Assembly (NCBI RefSeq): GCF_018143015.1
Contig: NC_054744.1
Coordinates: forward strand, 4,647,059 to 4,711,058
DNA length: 64,000 bases
Source of the DNA: Lytechinus variegatus
Taxonomy: Eukaryota > Echinodermata > Echinoidea > Temnopleuroida > Toxopneustidae
Reading direction: 5' to 3'
Part shown: positions 42,522-54,609 of the stretch, one piece after another
How the letters are laid out: each line of letters starts with the position of its first letter
Numbering within the stretch: position 1 is the stretch's first letter
Position numbers and translations under genes: made by a program
Notes under the pieces: model-generated
Told to the model about the DNA's origin: nothing
What the model saw: the letters and a program-made list of their open reading frames with translations, nothing else
Databases searched by the model: none

Positions 42522-42699
42522 TCGAATCGCTACTTGACAGAGCAATTGCTTTGCGATGTCGCAATACCCAGACTCCAGTCCGGAGTTCAATACAAATACA
42601 ACGCGATATATGCGATGGATAAAATAAATAATTGTGGTCAGCTGATCAGTCACATGATCTAGGTCAGATATCGAATGACCGAAACGTCGTAAGACGGTT

Positions 42700-43680
42700 G
42701 TTGAATAAATAATGATCAATATAATTATGTAGGCCTCGAGTAGGCCTATATCATAAATGTAACAAAAGAAACTTGCTATTCGTATTCCTTATTAATTTAG
42801 TGATAAATGTAGTGATAGATACATTGTAGCTTTGAACATAATTAAAAATACACTGTAACATGTCATTGGTATGTGCGATCGACGTACAGGATTAGGGCGG
42901 GGGGGGGGGGGGGGACAGGCAAATAGAAAATCAACATAGAGATTGCACAATCACTCTCTGATAATTGCGCAATAGCACCGGGCAAGGATGAGAGCGAGCT
43001 GTAGGGCCTTCTCGTCTCAGGTAATGGGTAGGCTGCTGCTATAGGCCTATTTATGTAGAAATTAAATTACCTGTATTTGGAGCTTTTTAAAATTTCTTTC
43101 GATTAATGACCTATAAAATTTTGATTAAACCCGGCCCCTTTTTTGCTTGTATTCTTAATTTTCTTTTGAGCAATTCCACATTAGTTCATTTTGGAGTGAT
43201 CCCGGCCCCTTATTAATTATTTTTTTTGTGCTTCTCATTTTTTTTTCTCCAAACCAGGACCCTTCTTCAAAATCGTTCTCTGGTGCCCCTGAGCGGCCAG
43301 CCCAATACCATCTGAAAACGGGCTAATATATGCTTATGATGGCGATCATATGCTTACCTATAGCTGGGGCACATACACACAGTGGCGTAATGAGACCCCA
43401 AAAAATGAGGAGTCTGTGATATCGCATAAAATTGATTTTAAAAAGTGGGCGAAGCAAATGAGCAAATATCATATTTTTTACATTAAAAAAAAATCCTATT
43501 TCATGTATTTTGTGATAGATTTTTACACTCACTAGCGTGCCTACGGGGGGGGGGGCAGGGGAGCAGTCTGTCCCCTGATGAGTCACAAAGGACGATCCCT
43601 GCCCCCTGACGAGCTTGAAGACCTTTTTTTTGCTTGGTAATTTCTTGTTCGAAATCATATATTTGTGGTTGAAGTCAATT
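42700..43680. other. Intergenic with poly-G repeat debris
   Basis: A G-run of about 16 bases at 42898-42914 and another at about 43543-43552 mark poly-G element fragments. No gene seen. Confidence 0.4.
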
Positions 43681-43682
43681 AC

Positions 43683-43830
43683 ACTCTTAGAAAAAAGGGT
43701 TCTTAGAGGATTCTATGCTTGTCCCGTATTTGGAACCTAGAGGTTTCATAAAAGGATCTAAATTATTACCTTAAACAGCCATCACTTTGGAAACCTTTTT
43801 TATGTTCTTTATTAAACCATTAAAGGTTCT
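43683..43830. repeat. Small MITE-like repeat (AAAGGGTTCT)
   Basis: Starts cactcttagaaaaaagggttc and ends accattaaaggttcttgag; ggaaccttt/aaaggtttc-type inverted words lie inside. Boundaries approximate. Confidence 0.4.
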
Positions 43831-43849
43831 TGAGCACGTACAGGATCTG

Positions 43850-44990
43850 GGTATGATTTTTTGGCCGGGGGGCGTGGGGAATTTGTGTATTTTGTCCTGA
43901 AAATTGAATATTCGAGTCAATGTTTGTGATCCTGAACAAAATGCGTATGTACCTGATCGAAAAGGGACCCGTTAAGAAGGGTCCTGTTATAAGGACTGTT
44001 TGTAGTTAGTCATGAAGACGATGTAATGTATATATAAACAATAAAATTATAAAGCGAGCGCGAGGTGAAATTTTTTTACATTCCGACCTAAAAAAAATTG
44101 ACGAATGTTCTAAGCTCACTGTGTAATCATGAACAGAATAGGTAAATAACTAAACAATGCGAGCGCGAATTACGAGTGGAAAAAATAGACCTATGAACGG
44201 GTCACTCTATTCATGTATCATGATAAGGATGGGTAATTGGATATCGTACATACGGTGAGCGAGAAGCACGATATTCTAATCTTAAATTACCGGATAATTT
44301 AAGCATGTTTTAAAGAAAGAACAAACTGCACAGCTCAATGAACATGCATGTGTGTTTTGATTTGTACCTAGCATCTGGGCATTTTTCTTTTATTTTTTTC
44401 ATAATGAAAATCGAAAAATTGAGCGCGAAGCGCGAGCTGAAAATGTTCCAATCTGAAAAGGGTCAATTTTAGCACTGTGTAGGAAAATTGTGAAAGGGAT
44501 ATTATGGATCTTAATCAATGATGCAAGCGCGGAGCGCGAGCTGATATTTTTTATTATCATTATTTTGACCTAGGAACAAGAAGGATATTTTGTCATCATA
44601 TAAAAATGATGACTATCTTTCCTCTCTTCCTAAGAGCGAGATATTCCATTCTGAAAAAAAACATTTGAATAATTAAGAATTCATGAAAATGTTATCTTAT
44701 TTATTAATCTAATGAAAATAATGACAGCTCGAATTTTATTGATATTAAGGCCTGAAAACTGGACATTTAAAGCACCTTTGTAATTATGAGCAGGATGCAT
44801 GGGTAACTATAATTTGCGAGCGCAAATCGCGATGTCATGAATAGGGGATTTTATATAGATTTACTTGTCATATAAATAAAGAGTATACATTAATCACAAT
44901 CAAATTGCGAGCTTGCAGCACTTTTTCTATATTGCTCCGCTAATAGTGAGGCCCGAGCCCCTCGCCCCCTGGATCCGCCTATGAAAATTT
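43850..44990. repeat. Degenerate GCGAGCGCGAAGCGCGAGC repeat region
   Basis: Words such as gcgagcgcgaggtgaaatt, gagcgcgaagcgcgagctg and gcggagcgcgagctgatat recur every 80-150 bases between a poly-G/GGATCTGGG end and a CCCCTGGATCCGCC end. Probably one long member of the poly-G TIR family. Confidence 0.55.
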
Positions 44991-45539
44991 GACAAGCAAA
45001 AAAAAGGTTTCACTCCAGAATGAAGGTCGTTATGGTGTAAAAAAAATTGACAAGCCCCCCCAAAAGAAAAGATTTCAGCACAAGATGTTGGTCATTTCCA
45101 ATGTGTCACACCTACCAGAATTCTAGGGGGTGCTGCCTATGGAAAATAATACACGCAGCTGCACCCCCGCTTCCCATGGCCATGAGCACGTAAAGATCCT
45201 TTTTCGATGGTTCCATACTGTACATGGGACAAAATAGTTCAAATTCGCACTTTAAAAAAATAAAATAGGAAACCTTAATAACCTTAATAACCAACTGTTG
45301 TGCGACGATACTCCGTGGAGGTTTATGCACACTACTGGAAGAAGAAGAAGAAGAAGAAGTGAATGGAGGGGGGGGGGGTAGCGCCCATCTAGCTTTTTGC
45401 TAGCTAGGAGAGTGGTTTGACCAGTTTGACCCGATGACGTCCTAACCCACTTCAAGAAAACCTGACACTGTTCTCCTTTTAAGCGACCTTCGTCGGCCTG
45501 GAAAGAGATGTTGGATTTTGATCTTTGTCCATTTTTTTC

Positions 45540-45800
45540 AGGGTGCCCAAGGGGGGGGAGGTGAATGGAAAATATGCCACTGTTCTGCTTACGCGAACCT
45601 CATCAACAGGGAAAGAGCTGTTGGAAATTGGTCTATATATCTCTCTTTCTTTAGGGAGCCCAAGGGGAAAGGGGGTGAATGGAAATCTACCATTGTTATG
45701 CTCACGCCGCCGCGACCCTCGTCAGCTGCAGCAGGGAAAGACGTGTTGGAGTTTTCTTCTTTTTTTCTATTTTTTAGGGAGCCCAAGGGGTAGGGGCTGG
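45540..45800. repeat. Imperfect tandem repeat, about 116-bp unit
   Basis: Three copies of gggtgcccaaggggggggag / ggagcccaaggggaaagggg / ggagcccaaggggtagggg, each followed in the first two by gtgaatggaaa...accattgtt-like sequence and a cctcgtcarc...gggaaag word. Starts near 45480. Confidence 0.6.
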
Positions 45801-45828
45801 GGTTGAATGGAAGATATATATAAATAGT

Positions 45829-46376
45829 TTAAAGGACAAGTCCACCCCTGCGACTTTCATCAAAATCGAATATAAAATAAGAAAGTTATGAGATTTTAAA
45901 GTTTCGCTTAATTTCACAAAACAGTTATATGCACATCATGGTTGGTGTGCAAATGAGGGAACTGATGACATCACTCACTCACTATTTCTTTTATATTTTG
46001 TTATATGAAATATGAAATAATCTAATTTTCTCTTCATTGTCCTGTGAAACAAAGTTGTATTTCGCCCTGAACATGTGTAATTATGGTTCAGTCATGTTGG
46101 TCCATATTGTCAAATCTGTAAAAATTGAAATATTGTGCAATTCAAACAATAAAAACAAAGGAAGTAGTGAGCGAGGGACATCATTCTCAAATTTTATATG
46201 TGACTGAATTGTGCATATAAATATTTGTGAAAAATTATCGAAACTTTAAAATGTTATAATTTTCTTATTTTACATCCGATTTTGATGGAATTTTCAGTAT
46301 TATGCTTGTCTGATTTTTCTTTATTGATTAAAATCAACATTTTCCTGATGTGGACTTGACCTTTAAGTTGATTAGC
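45829..46376. mobile_element. Palindromic MITE, AAAGGTCAAGTCCACC family, copy 3
   Basis: Left end aaaggacaagtccacccct and right end gatgtggacttgaccttt are inverted, with the same internal mirror blocks as copies 1 and 2. Confidence 0.8.
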
Positions 46377-46388
46377 TTAGAAGCAATG

Positions 46389-46576
46389 CAGGGCTCTGTT
46401 GCATAAAAGTTGAAATTCCATGCAATGGTAACTTGCATTGAATCTTTGATTTTGATTGGCTGTTCGTTATTGTTACCATGGTAGTGTTCAATGGGTGGCA
46501 AAGATACCATACCAGCAACTTTTATGCAAGTGCTGCCATGGTAATTGTCAGAAAACGTCAAAAAACGGTGCCCTGT
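46389..46576. mobile_element. MITE, GGGCTCTGTTGCATAAAAGTT type
   Basis: Left cagggctctgttgcataaaag with right aacttttatgcaag...ggtgccctg. Inner words tgcaatggtaacttgca and ttgttaccatgg are partly mirrored. Confidence 0.55.
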
Positions 46577-46898
46577 TTAAAGTTGATCACCTGTCTTTCG
46601 CTGGCTGTCCATCAGTGTCTTCCGGGATGATGCACCTGACGTGACCACGTTTCCTATATCAGTATTAATTATTATCCTTGATCTTCCTTTCGTTGACATT
46701 ACCTTGATGACTTTTTGACAGAGCTGTCAAGTTCTCTTTAAATATAGAACCGGAAAAAAATAATTTCATCCTCCCTGACATTTCTGTTGCGGTACTTCGT
46801 TACTTTTTATTACTTTATGCAATGTTATTGATTTATTTTGGATATCACAATAACCCGAACACCTTCACATGTTACACGCAAAAGCAACATAATCCACT

Positions 46899-47048
46899 AG
46901 GGGCCCGTTGCAGAAAGCGTTGCAATCAAACGCGACTCTAAAATTCATGCGTAACTTGATTTTCAACCAATCAACAACGCACATTTTGGACTTGCGATTG
47001 ATATTCTGACTTGCGTTTAAACGCAACTCTTTCTGCAACGGACCCCAG
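46899..47048. mobile_element. MITE, GGGCCCGTTGCAGAAAG family (intact)
   Basis: Left ggggcccgttgcagaaagcg and right cgcaactctttctgcaacgg...cccc are inverted; 150 bases. It serves as the empty-site reference for the copy interrupted at 52.55-53.19 kb. Confidence 0.8.
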
Positions 47049-47049
47049 A

Positions 47050-48280
47050 CCAGCTTAGAAAGAAAATGAGACTCTGTTGCTTCAGTCACACAAACAAAAC
47101 CAATTTCAAACTAACCGTGGGTGTGCCATTGGAAATGCGGATATAGATTCGGTCCGAATTCGATTTCACCGGTTTGACTGTCGAATAATTATGTAATCTC
47201 TTTTGGATAAAAGAAACGGTTTATAATTCTATCTAGAGGTGAATCCATGATTTCCGAATGCAGGTAGGTGCATAATATTATGAGGACTGCCCAGAAAACT
47301 ATGCCATTTTGTGTGACATTTCCCCCTTCTTGTCAATGGCGTACAAGAAAATTATGACCCAGAAAAAAAAGAGAAATGACAGAAAAGGAAAGAGAGAAGT
47401 GTAAAAATATTAAACTATCATCTTTTGAATATTACGTCAAAATCTATCACACAATTTGATTTTTGTAGTAGAAAATCGAAAATCTTGCACGAGACGCCAT
47501 ATTCTAGCCCCGCTCAATTTTTTTTTCTCATTACGCAATTGCTTCTGGTAATGATGGCGCCATTATCATGGTAATCGCCGATCTAACATTCATTTTTAGC
47601 GTATTAAAGATGGAGGAAATGTGGGGCTCAATGTCAGACACGCCAACAAACCATAAGGGGAATGTTGAGTCCCGAGATCTAAACAATGGAATTTGATGTT
47701 TCGAATCAAAATTTATACAAAAATGCAAATGGGAAATTCCTATCTTTCCTTAAGTTACTCATAAAACGACCCCCGTGAAAATAAATGAATGAGACATAAT
47801 CAAAATATAATAGAAAAACCTCTTCCCCCTCTCCCCTATTCTCTTACTCTTCCCAGGTTTCATTTAAATTAATTTAATTTCAATTTTTCCCCTAAATTTG
47901 GTACGAAGTTTGGTACGTGTACCACACGCATTTTGCCGAAAGAGGGCGTCCTCGTTACCTTCAGTTTCAGTCATGAAGGTGGAAATTGCCATTTTTCAGT
48001 TTCTTCCCCACACTCTGAGTGAAAACTGTGTCTGTGTTGGGGGGGGGGGGGTACAGATAAAAAAAATATTCAAAGTGACGTTCAGTGGCATAACTATTGG
48101 AGGGTGCACAATTTGGCGTACGGAGCTAGATTTCTGAAATGTTGCAAGCGTGCGAAGCAAGCGAGCAAAAACTTTGACATTTTAAACAGGAAAAGGTAAT
48201 TATGCGATAGATATTCTACATATTATAAAAATGTCACATTTCACCATGTTTTTTCTTTCTTTCACATTGCACAATCAAAT
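47050..48280. other. Intergenic, no gene seen
   Basis: AT-rich. A poly-G run at about 48038 and gcgtgcgaagcaagcgagca near 48148 are debris of the poly-G family. Confidence 0.4.
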
Positions 48281-48282
48281 AT

Positions 48283-48500
48283 CACTGGCGAATCCAGGGG
48301 GGGGGGGGGGGTGGCAAAGCTGGCCCGTGCGCCCCCCTTCCCCTTTGAGAGGCACAATTAAAATGTGTAATGTAAAAATGCCGTTAAAAAATCGTGTGCC
48401 CCCCCCCCTTTGAAAGTGAAGACCTTTTTTTTTGCTTGTCAAATTTTTCCTCCGGAAAATGTACCGCACCCCTCTTTTGGAAAATCCCGGATCCGCCCCT
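48283..48500. mobile_element. Poly-G TIR element, reverse copy
   Basis: cactggcgaatccaggggg at the left and cccggatccgcccctg at the right. Central cttttttttttgcttgtcaaatttttcctc is the reverse of the tgacaagcataaaag word in the 28982 copy. Confidence 0.7.
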
Positions 48501-48979
48501 GATCACATAATAATTATGAATATAGGTGACCGAAGAATAATGAAATAAGAGGAACAGAAAGACTAGTTCAGTGACTGATAAATGGATTACATTAAAGCAC
48601 CAGGCAATATCTTTATCACGTGACTTGATAATCCCAGAAATAACCTTTGTTCTATTATCTTGATCATCGTGGAATTGGGCCAAATCAAGAGAGCAGCATG
48701 AGGTCGCGTGTACTTGCGATATTCTTAGATATAACAATATTTTGACGTGCACATGTATAGCACAAATAACAATGCGCCAAGGTTACTATTGCTATTTTTA
48801 TCCTTGTGATCCATTAATTTCCCTCATCGTGTTCATTTACCATAAAAATGTCTAGATGGTATTGCATTTTACACCCCCCTAATTACCACCGAAAAGTGAC
48901 TACACTAATGTATTAAGTATACATAAAATTATTAATTCATGAGTATTAATGATTTTTAATCTCTGGTTTATCTATTCAG

Positions 48980-49180
48980 ATATGATTACTATTGTTATTA
49001 TTATCACTATTATTTATTATATTATTATCAGTATAGTTATTGTTATTTTCATCATTATTAAAACTTATATTTATTATCAATTTTAATTACTGTTATCATC
49101 ATTATTATTAATATTATTAATGCTATTATCATTATTACTATTATGATTATTATTATCATTACTGTTATTATTAGTTTAAT
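48980..49180. repeat. (ATT)n-rich microsatellite
   Basis: Irregular attattattatcattatt repeats. Confidence 0.8.
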
Positions 49181-49599
49181 TTTTATGGGGGACTTCAAAT
49201 GGGTAATTTCCTTGCGATCCTCGCGTTTATTCGCAATTGTTATTGTAGGTACTTCTGGAAGAAAATAATTTACTTATAAAACAAAACGAAAACAACAACG
49301 CAGTAACTTCGTCAACAATTATAGAACGAGATTACTGGGCGTTATGAAATTCACATTCGTGTTATTGTTATTTTTTAAGAACCTGAATGGATATTCAAAA
49401 CATTCAGAGTAAAACCCACAGCTTGAATAAAGATTTATCATCATTAACAATAAAAAAAAACAGAACAACTGTCATTAGTTATATCGAGTTGAATTTATTG
49501 TTTAAGTTTTTTTTATTAATCGATGTCTTTTGACTGTATTTGTGATTTTACAAAAATTGTATAACAAAATAATAATAAAAATACATCGAATTGATCAAT

Positions 49600-49775
49600 T
49601 CTATTATTTATAACAACAACAACAACAGTAACAAAACCAAGAGCAACAACAATAACAACAACAATAATGATGATAATAATAACAACAGCAACAACAGCAA
49701 TAATAATACTAATACTAATACTACTAATAATAATCATAATTATCATAGTAATAATGATGATAATGAAAAATAATA
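49600..49775. repeat. (AAC/AAT)n microsatellite
   Basis: Irregular aacaacaacaataacaacaa triplets, grading into aataatactaatac and gatgataatg. Confidence 0.9.
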
Positions 49776-50146
49776 ACAAAATATTCATAATAAAAATTAT
49801 AAATGGGTTGATAAGTCAGGCAGTATCATGATACGAATTAAGATAGAATAATAAACATCATATGAAGCAAAATAAGATATACAATTTTCTATTTTATCTT
49901 CTACCTGCAGTCCAGAACTGTTGCTTCGAATGCTTATGGCCACCGCACATATTTATTTTCATTAACTTGTCCTTATTTATATCGTATATGATACACTTCT
50001 TGGTCACTTCTGTTAAAAAAGTGGTGCAAAAGACATTTCGGAAACCGCTTCGTAAAGTGACTTTGAAAGTTAAAAAGTTCACACATCCGCCCAAGATGTG
50101 CGGATTCTCAATTCTGAACTCTTTGTTCAAGTTCATTCTCCGACTC

Positions 50147-50160
50147 GTTGCCATGGAAAC
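50147..50160. promoter_or_regulatory. RFX X-box-like motif
   Basis: GTTGCCATGGAAAC fits the RFX consensus GTNRCC-n-RGYAAC with one mismatch and is nearly symmetrical. It sits in a GC-richer island (50020-50280). No recognised gene adjoins it. Confidence 0.4.
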
Positions 50161-50637
50161 GCCGTTGGGAAGTTTTAAAAATAGACGATACGCCCTCTCG
50201 CGGGAGCACCCACATGCACCAGGGCTTTTCCTCGGGAAACTTCGGGACTTCCCCCTTCGGAGCCCCTACCTAGATCCATTTCATCGAATTTGATTGCATT
50301 TTACTAAATTTGGAAGCCGAACAGTTGTATCTTTCCGATCTCTAGAGTGGAATAAGTATTCATTAATTTTCTTCATCCGAAAAAGTATCATGTTGCATAA
50401 CGACGGCAAGGAAAGGAATATTGGGGAAAAAACAAAGAAAAAAAAACCCTAAACTACCCCCAACCCCCCCCCAAAAAAAAATATATCCTATTTTACAGAT
50501 TCTTTTTTGAAACGTTGGAGTGGTGAAAGTCGGAAAACTGGAGGGCAATTATCAAACAAGGCGATTTTTCTACATCAATTAGACGACATGGGTTAGTTTG
50601 ATTAGGAGATTTGAAAGGAAGTCGGATTGCAGTCCAA

Positions 50638-50912
50638 GAAAAATAGATAAATAAAGATATAACAAATAAATTAATGAAGAAATAAATAATCAAAATGAAT
50701 AAAATAAATGGAAATGAATCAATAAATTAAAAGAGAGGAATAGATAACGAAGAAATACGATTTTAACCTATTGTAATGAAAAAATAGATAAATGAAGAAC
50801 AAATAAATTAATAAACAAATAAATAATTAAAATGAATGAAATAAATAGAAATTAATTAATAAACTAAAATAGAGGAATAAATACGATTATAAACTATTGT
50901 ATTAAAAAATAA
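50638..50912. repeat. Tandem duplication of an AT-rich 135-140 bp unit
   Basis: Two adjacent copies start aaaatagataaataaagat and aaaaatagataaatgaaga, and run to tacgattttaacctattgta and tacgattataaactattgta. About 80-85% similar by eye. Confidence 0.75.
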
Positions 50913-50999
50913 TTATTGTATTTCCGACTTCATTAAATCCTACAAATAACTTGTCCATTTAATTTTCGTAACATCGGGTAATACACCAACTTCATATTA

Positions 51000-52015
51000 A
51001 ATGGAATATTATGACAACAACAAAAAAATCTGTAGAATTTTTTTGTATATATTTATATATATATTAGTCGTAAAGTCTTACTTTGATCAGCATGTTTAGG
51101 TTCATTCGGCGGATTTATAATAGAATCAGAGTATTATCATTATTGTTATTATCATTATTTATATTATTATTGTCATCATTATTATTATCATAACATGAGA
51201 ATGAATTCATTATATTAAATTAATTAATTAATTCTTTCATTCATTCATCAATACAACCATGAAAGCGATAACGAGATAAAGACTTCCAAATTAAAAATTC
51301 AAATACTAAACGAGATAAAAGGTCCACAAAGTAACAAAAAAGTAGGCCTACATGTACATAGATAACTCGGAGACATCGGAATGCTTACCAAAGGAAGACA
51401 CCATAATGCATTAATGCATCACAAATAAAAAAATCAAATATTAAAGACAAAAATAAGAGTAATTGCTATATCAAATTATTACCGAATTAGTCGAAGTAAA
51501 AGAGGTGACCGGGGGGGGGGTTAAATAATGTTTTTCTAGATTAGAATGATAACGAATATAAAATATGAGTATGAGGGGAGGCATACTTTTAGCTTGCATC
51601 TGTTGTGTTTGTGAAACAGTCGTAGGGGCTTCGGAAAGGGAAAGAAAAGAAGCACCCCTGTATAGTTCCTCCTTAGTTGAACTTTCAAACCAACATGACC
51701 AACAAATGTGTCGATCGCTCCAAACCGACTAAATGTCGGTTTTATTAACTATTTGTGTTTGTGTACTACAGTATATGGAAAATCTCCTTTTTATGCTCTG
51801 TTGTGAGTATTTGACACTCGAAAAAGAATTCTGAGTATGTTGATTTTTTTTAAGTAGAGTTTACACTCAAAGTGACTTTATTATTAACATCAATATTATT
51901 TATAACTATGTATTGTAAAATAGTATGTTAAGGAGATTCAATTGTAACAGTCAATTTGTTTATGCATGCCTATTTGAAAAGAAATAAACAGCAAGTTAAA
52001 AATAAAACATTTCAA
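51000..52015. other. Intergenic, no gene seen
   Basis: Includes an irregular (ATT)n stretch at 51135-51200 and a poly-G run at about 51511. Confidence 0.4.
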
Positions 52016-52021
52016 ATAAAT

Positions 52022-52225
52022 AGGCGCGATAGCTCAGTCGGTAGAGCCGGGGGAATTCGTATTCCGGTGGTGCGCTATAGTGCCCTTTGGTAAAACATTA
52101 ATCCTCATTGCCAGGTCCTTCGGAGAGGACCTTAATTCATCGGTCCTCTGGTTGCTTGCTTACAAGCATTCATGCTTGGTAATCAGGTAAAAAAATCCCC
52201 ACTTTCAAACTTTCAATAGCGCTTT
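52022..52225 (+). repeat. tRNA-derived SINE (plus)
   Basis: Starts ggcgcgatagctcagtcggtagag (A box), continues aattcgtattccggtggtg and tgccctttggtaaaacatta, and ends near aggtaaaaaaatcccc. The same family lies in reverse at 55975-56140. The B box has decayed. Confidence 0.75.
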
Positions 52226-52545
52226 TTTTTAAGTTGAGTTTTTAATGGATCTACTAATTTGTAAAGAGATGATATTTCGTTTTGTATAATTTATGTTCGA
52301 TTTTGTTTATGTCAAGAATTGAAGTTATTATAAAAAAAACAATAGATAAAACCAAAAAAAAATAATTAAATGAAAAGATTGTATGTCATCGGAAACGGCG
52401 AAACGTCCTCGGTCGGTCTGGACACTTTGGGGTCGGTTACAATGATGTAACGGTACTACGTTACAGTCACATCAATGAAAGCGACTCCAAACCGACCGAT
52501 ACTGTAGTCGGTAACATTCTAAACGGCTTCAGTCTAGATTAGTTC

Positions 52546-53185
52546 TGGGGTCCGTTGCAGAAAGAGCTGCGTTTAAAGGGGAAGTTCACCCTCAGTTTAT
52601 TGTAAAAATAGCAGAAAAAATAATAAAAAATATCGCCGAAGGTTTGAGAAAAATTCATCAAAAAATTAAAAATTTATTAGAATTTCAATTATTTGATCTG
52701 TGACGTCACATGCGAGTAGCATTCCTACATAGCGAATGGTAAAAAATCAATGAGATGTCATTTTCTCAGAAAATTGAAAATGGTTTTCAATGTACCTTTT
52801 GTATATCAATAGACAAATCTTTTCACACCCAATCATGAATATAAAACAAAATAAAGTCATCACTAACCATACAAAATTTGAAATTCATGCATTTTATATT
52901 ACATAACACATGGGGCAGCTGCTCGTTTATGACGTCACAAATCCAAAACTTTGAACTCTAATAACTTTCTACTCTTAAAACAGATTTTCCTCAAACCTTC
53001 ACCAATATTTTTTACTCATTTTTTCTGCTATTTCTAAAACAAAGTTTTCTTCAGGGTGAACTTCTCCTAAACCGAAGTCCAAAAATCAATCGCAAGTCCA
53101 AAATGCGCGCTGTTGATTGGTTGAAAATAAAGTTACGCATGATTTTTAGAGTTGCGATTCATTGCAAATCTTTCTGCAACGGGTA
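52546..53185. mobile_element. GGGCCCGTTGCAGAAAG-family MITE interrupted by another MITE
   Basis: Outer ends tggggtccgttgcagaaag (left) and ctttctgcaacggg (right) match the intact copy at 46899-47048, including the inner caatcgcaagtccaaaatgc and gttgattggttgaaaat. It is split at the equivalent of the intact site gtttaaac by the element at 52576-53067. Confidence 0.8.
52576..53067. mobile_element. Palindromic MITE, GGGGAAGTTCACC family, inserted in an older MITE
   Basis: Ends aaggggaagttcaccctc and gggtgaacttctcc are inverted. Flanks are gcgtt-TA on the left and TA-aaccg on the right; the intact site reads gcgtt-TA-aacg, so a TA target duplication explains the junctions. Each half carries a perfect CRE TGACGTCA (about 52702 and 52931). 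Confidence 0.8.
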
Positions 53186-53189
53186 GATG

Positions 53190-54000
53190 TGGTTGTACCG
53201 TAAAAGGGAAGTTCTTGAAAATGACCAGCAGGGCATTGCGACGTCACATATTCAGAGTTATCATGCTCAAGCTTTGTTCGTGGTATAGGCGTTTTCATGT
53301 CTTGAAACTTATGGATTGATGATTACTTTATAGCAATTAAGAGTTTTTGCAATACGAGTATAATGGAATAAAAACATCCTTCCTTTCTTTTTTTTTATTT
53401 CCAACAGAACATACAATTTCACTTGCATTTGGCTACATAACTGAAAAGCTAGAGTAAGAGTCGATCGCCGGTTTGGTGTATATAGCTAAATGCTGAAAAT
53501 ATAACGCTATTAATGATTTTGTCAATGGAGATATAGCTTGATCTCATAGATCAGTATACATTATATCTAAGAGCTATAGGTTATGCACTGAAAATAAAAT
53601 TTGTATGTGGAAATGAGAATGATTATTATGATGCGCTCTACTTATCGCTTTCCCAAGTTAGTGATATATTTCGGTCGGATGTCTTTTCCATTCTCAAATT
53701 TAAATTACATTTAGGTATCAGACTTGATTTCCACCCTTTCCATGCCCCATATCATGTCTATGGTGGTGTCAAGATGTCAAATGAGGAAGCCAATTGTCTT
53801 GAAGGTAACTTCCGTTATGAACGATTTTGACAGAAGAAGGTTTTTGTCACGGTCTTTAATTTTGGAGCGAGTGAGTTCTCCCCTGTTAGTCTATCGGTTT
53901 GTCTTTAATTCTTTATGTCCGGTGTATGCTCGTTTCATTATGAACCTTTCACCGTGCCATGCAATGGAGGTCTTTACAGACTGGCTTGTCTTTAATGAGT
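53190..54000. other. Intergenic, no gene seen
   Basis: A weak resemblance exists between 53757-53815 and 57345-57395 (gtcaaatg...caattgtcttgaaggnnanttcc), possibly fragments of one repeat. Confidence 0.35.
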
Positions 54001-54009
54001 TGATTTAAA

Positions 54010-54545
54010 TAACGACAGACAACAATTTGACCGAAGGAATAACCACAGTTCAACCGAATTGGGCATGGCTACAGATCGACGGAAGGAATGACCACAGTCC
54101 AACATGAGGAATGACCAGAATAGTTTGACGGAAGAAATGACCACCGTTCAACCGAAGAAAGGACTATGTAGTTCAACCATAGGAATGACCACAGTTCGAC
54201 CGAAGGATCATGACAACAATTCGACTGAAGGAATGACCACAGTATGTTCAACCATAGGAATGACCACAGTTCGGCCGAAGGATCATGACAACAGTTCGAC
54301 TGAAGGAATGACCACAGTATGTTCAACCATAGGAATGACCACAGTCCGACCAATGGAATGACAGTTTGACCGAAGGAATGACCACAGTATGTTCAACCAT
54401 ACAAATGACCACAGTTCGACCAATGAAATGACAGTTCGACCGAAGGAATGGTTACATATCGATCGAAGGAATGACTACCATGACTACAGTTCGACCATAA
54501 ACTGAATGACCACAATTCGACCTAAGGAATGACTACAGTTCCCAC
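54010..54545. repeat. Tandem array, 24-bp subunit in a 75-bp higher-order unit
   Basis: Subunits are variants of GGAATGACCACAGTTCGACCGAA. The word caaccat recurs at 54174, 54249, 54324 and 54394, giving a 75-bp higher-order period (one 70). Open frames through it are a consequence of the repeat. Confidence 0.9.
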
Positions 54546-54608
54546 TGGCGCACAGATGGGGGGGGGGTGTCCATGGCACCAATCCCCTCCCCCATCAGTA
54601 CGCCAGTG
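54543..54608. repeat. Short poly-G inverted repeat
   Basis: cactggcgcacagatggggg at the left, and ccccatcagtacgccagtg at the right: a 66-bp foldback, the shortest form of the poly-G family here. Confidence 0.7.
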
Positions 54609-54609
54609 A

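Noticed and set aside
54069-54361. Repetitive open frames on both strands
   Set aside because: Produced by the stop-free 75-bp tandem repeat; no start context or domain.
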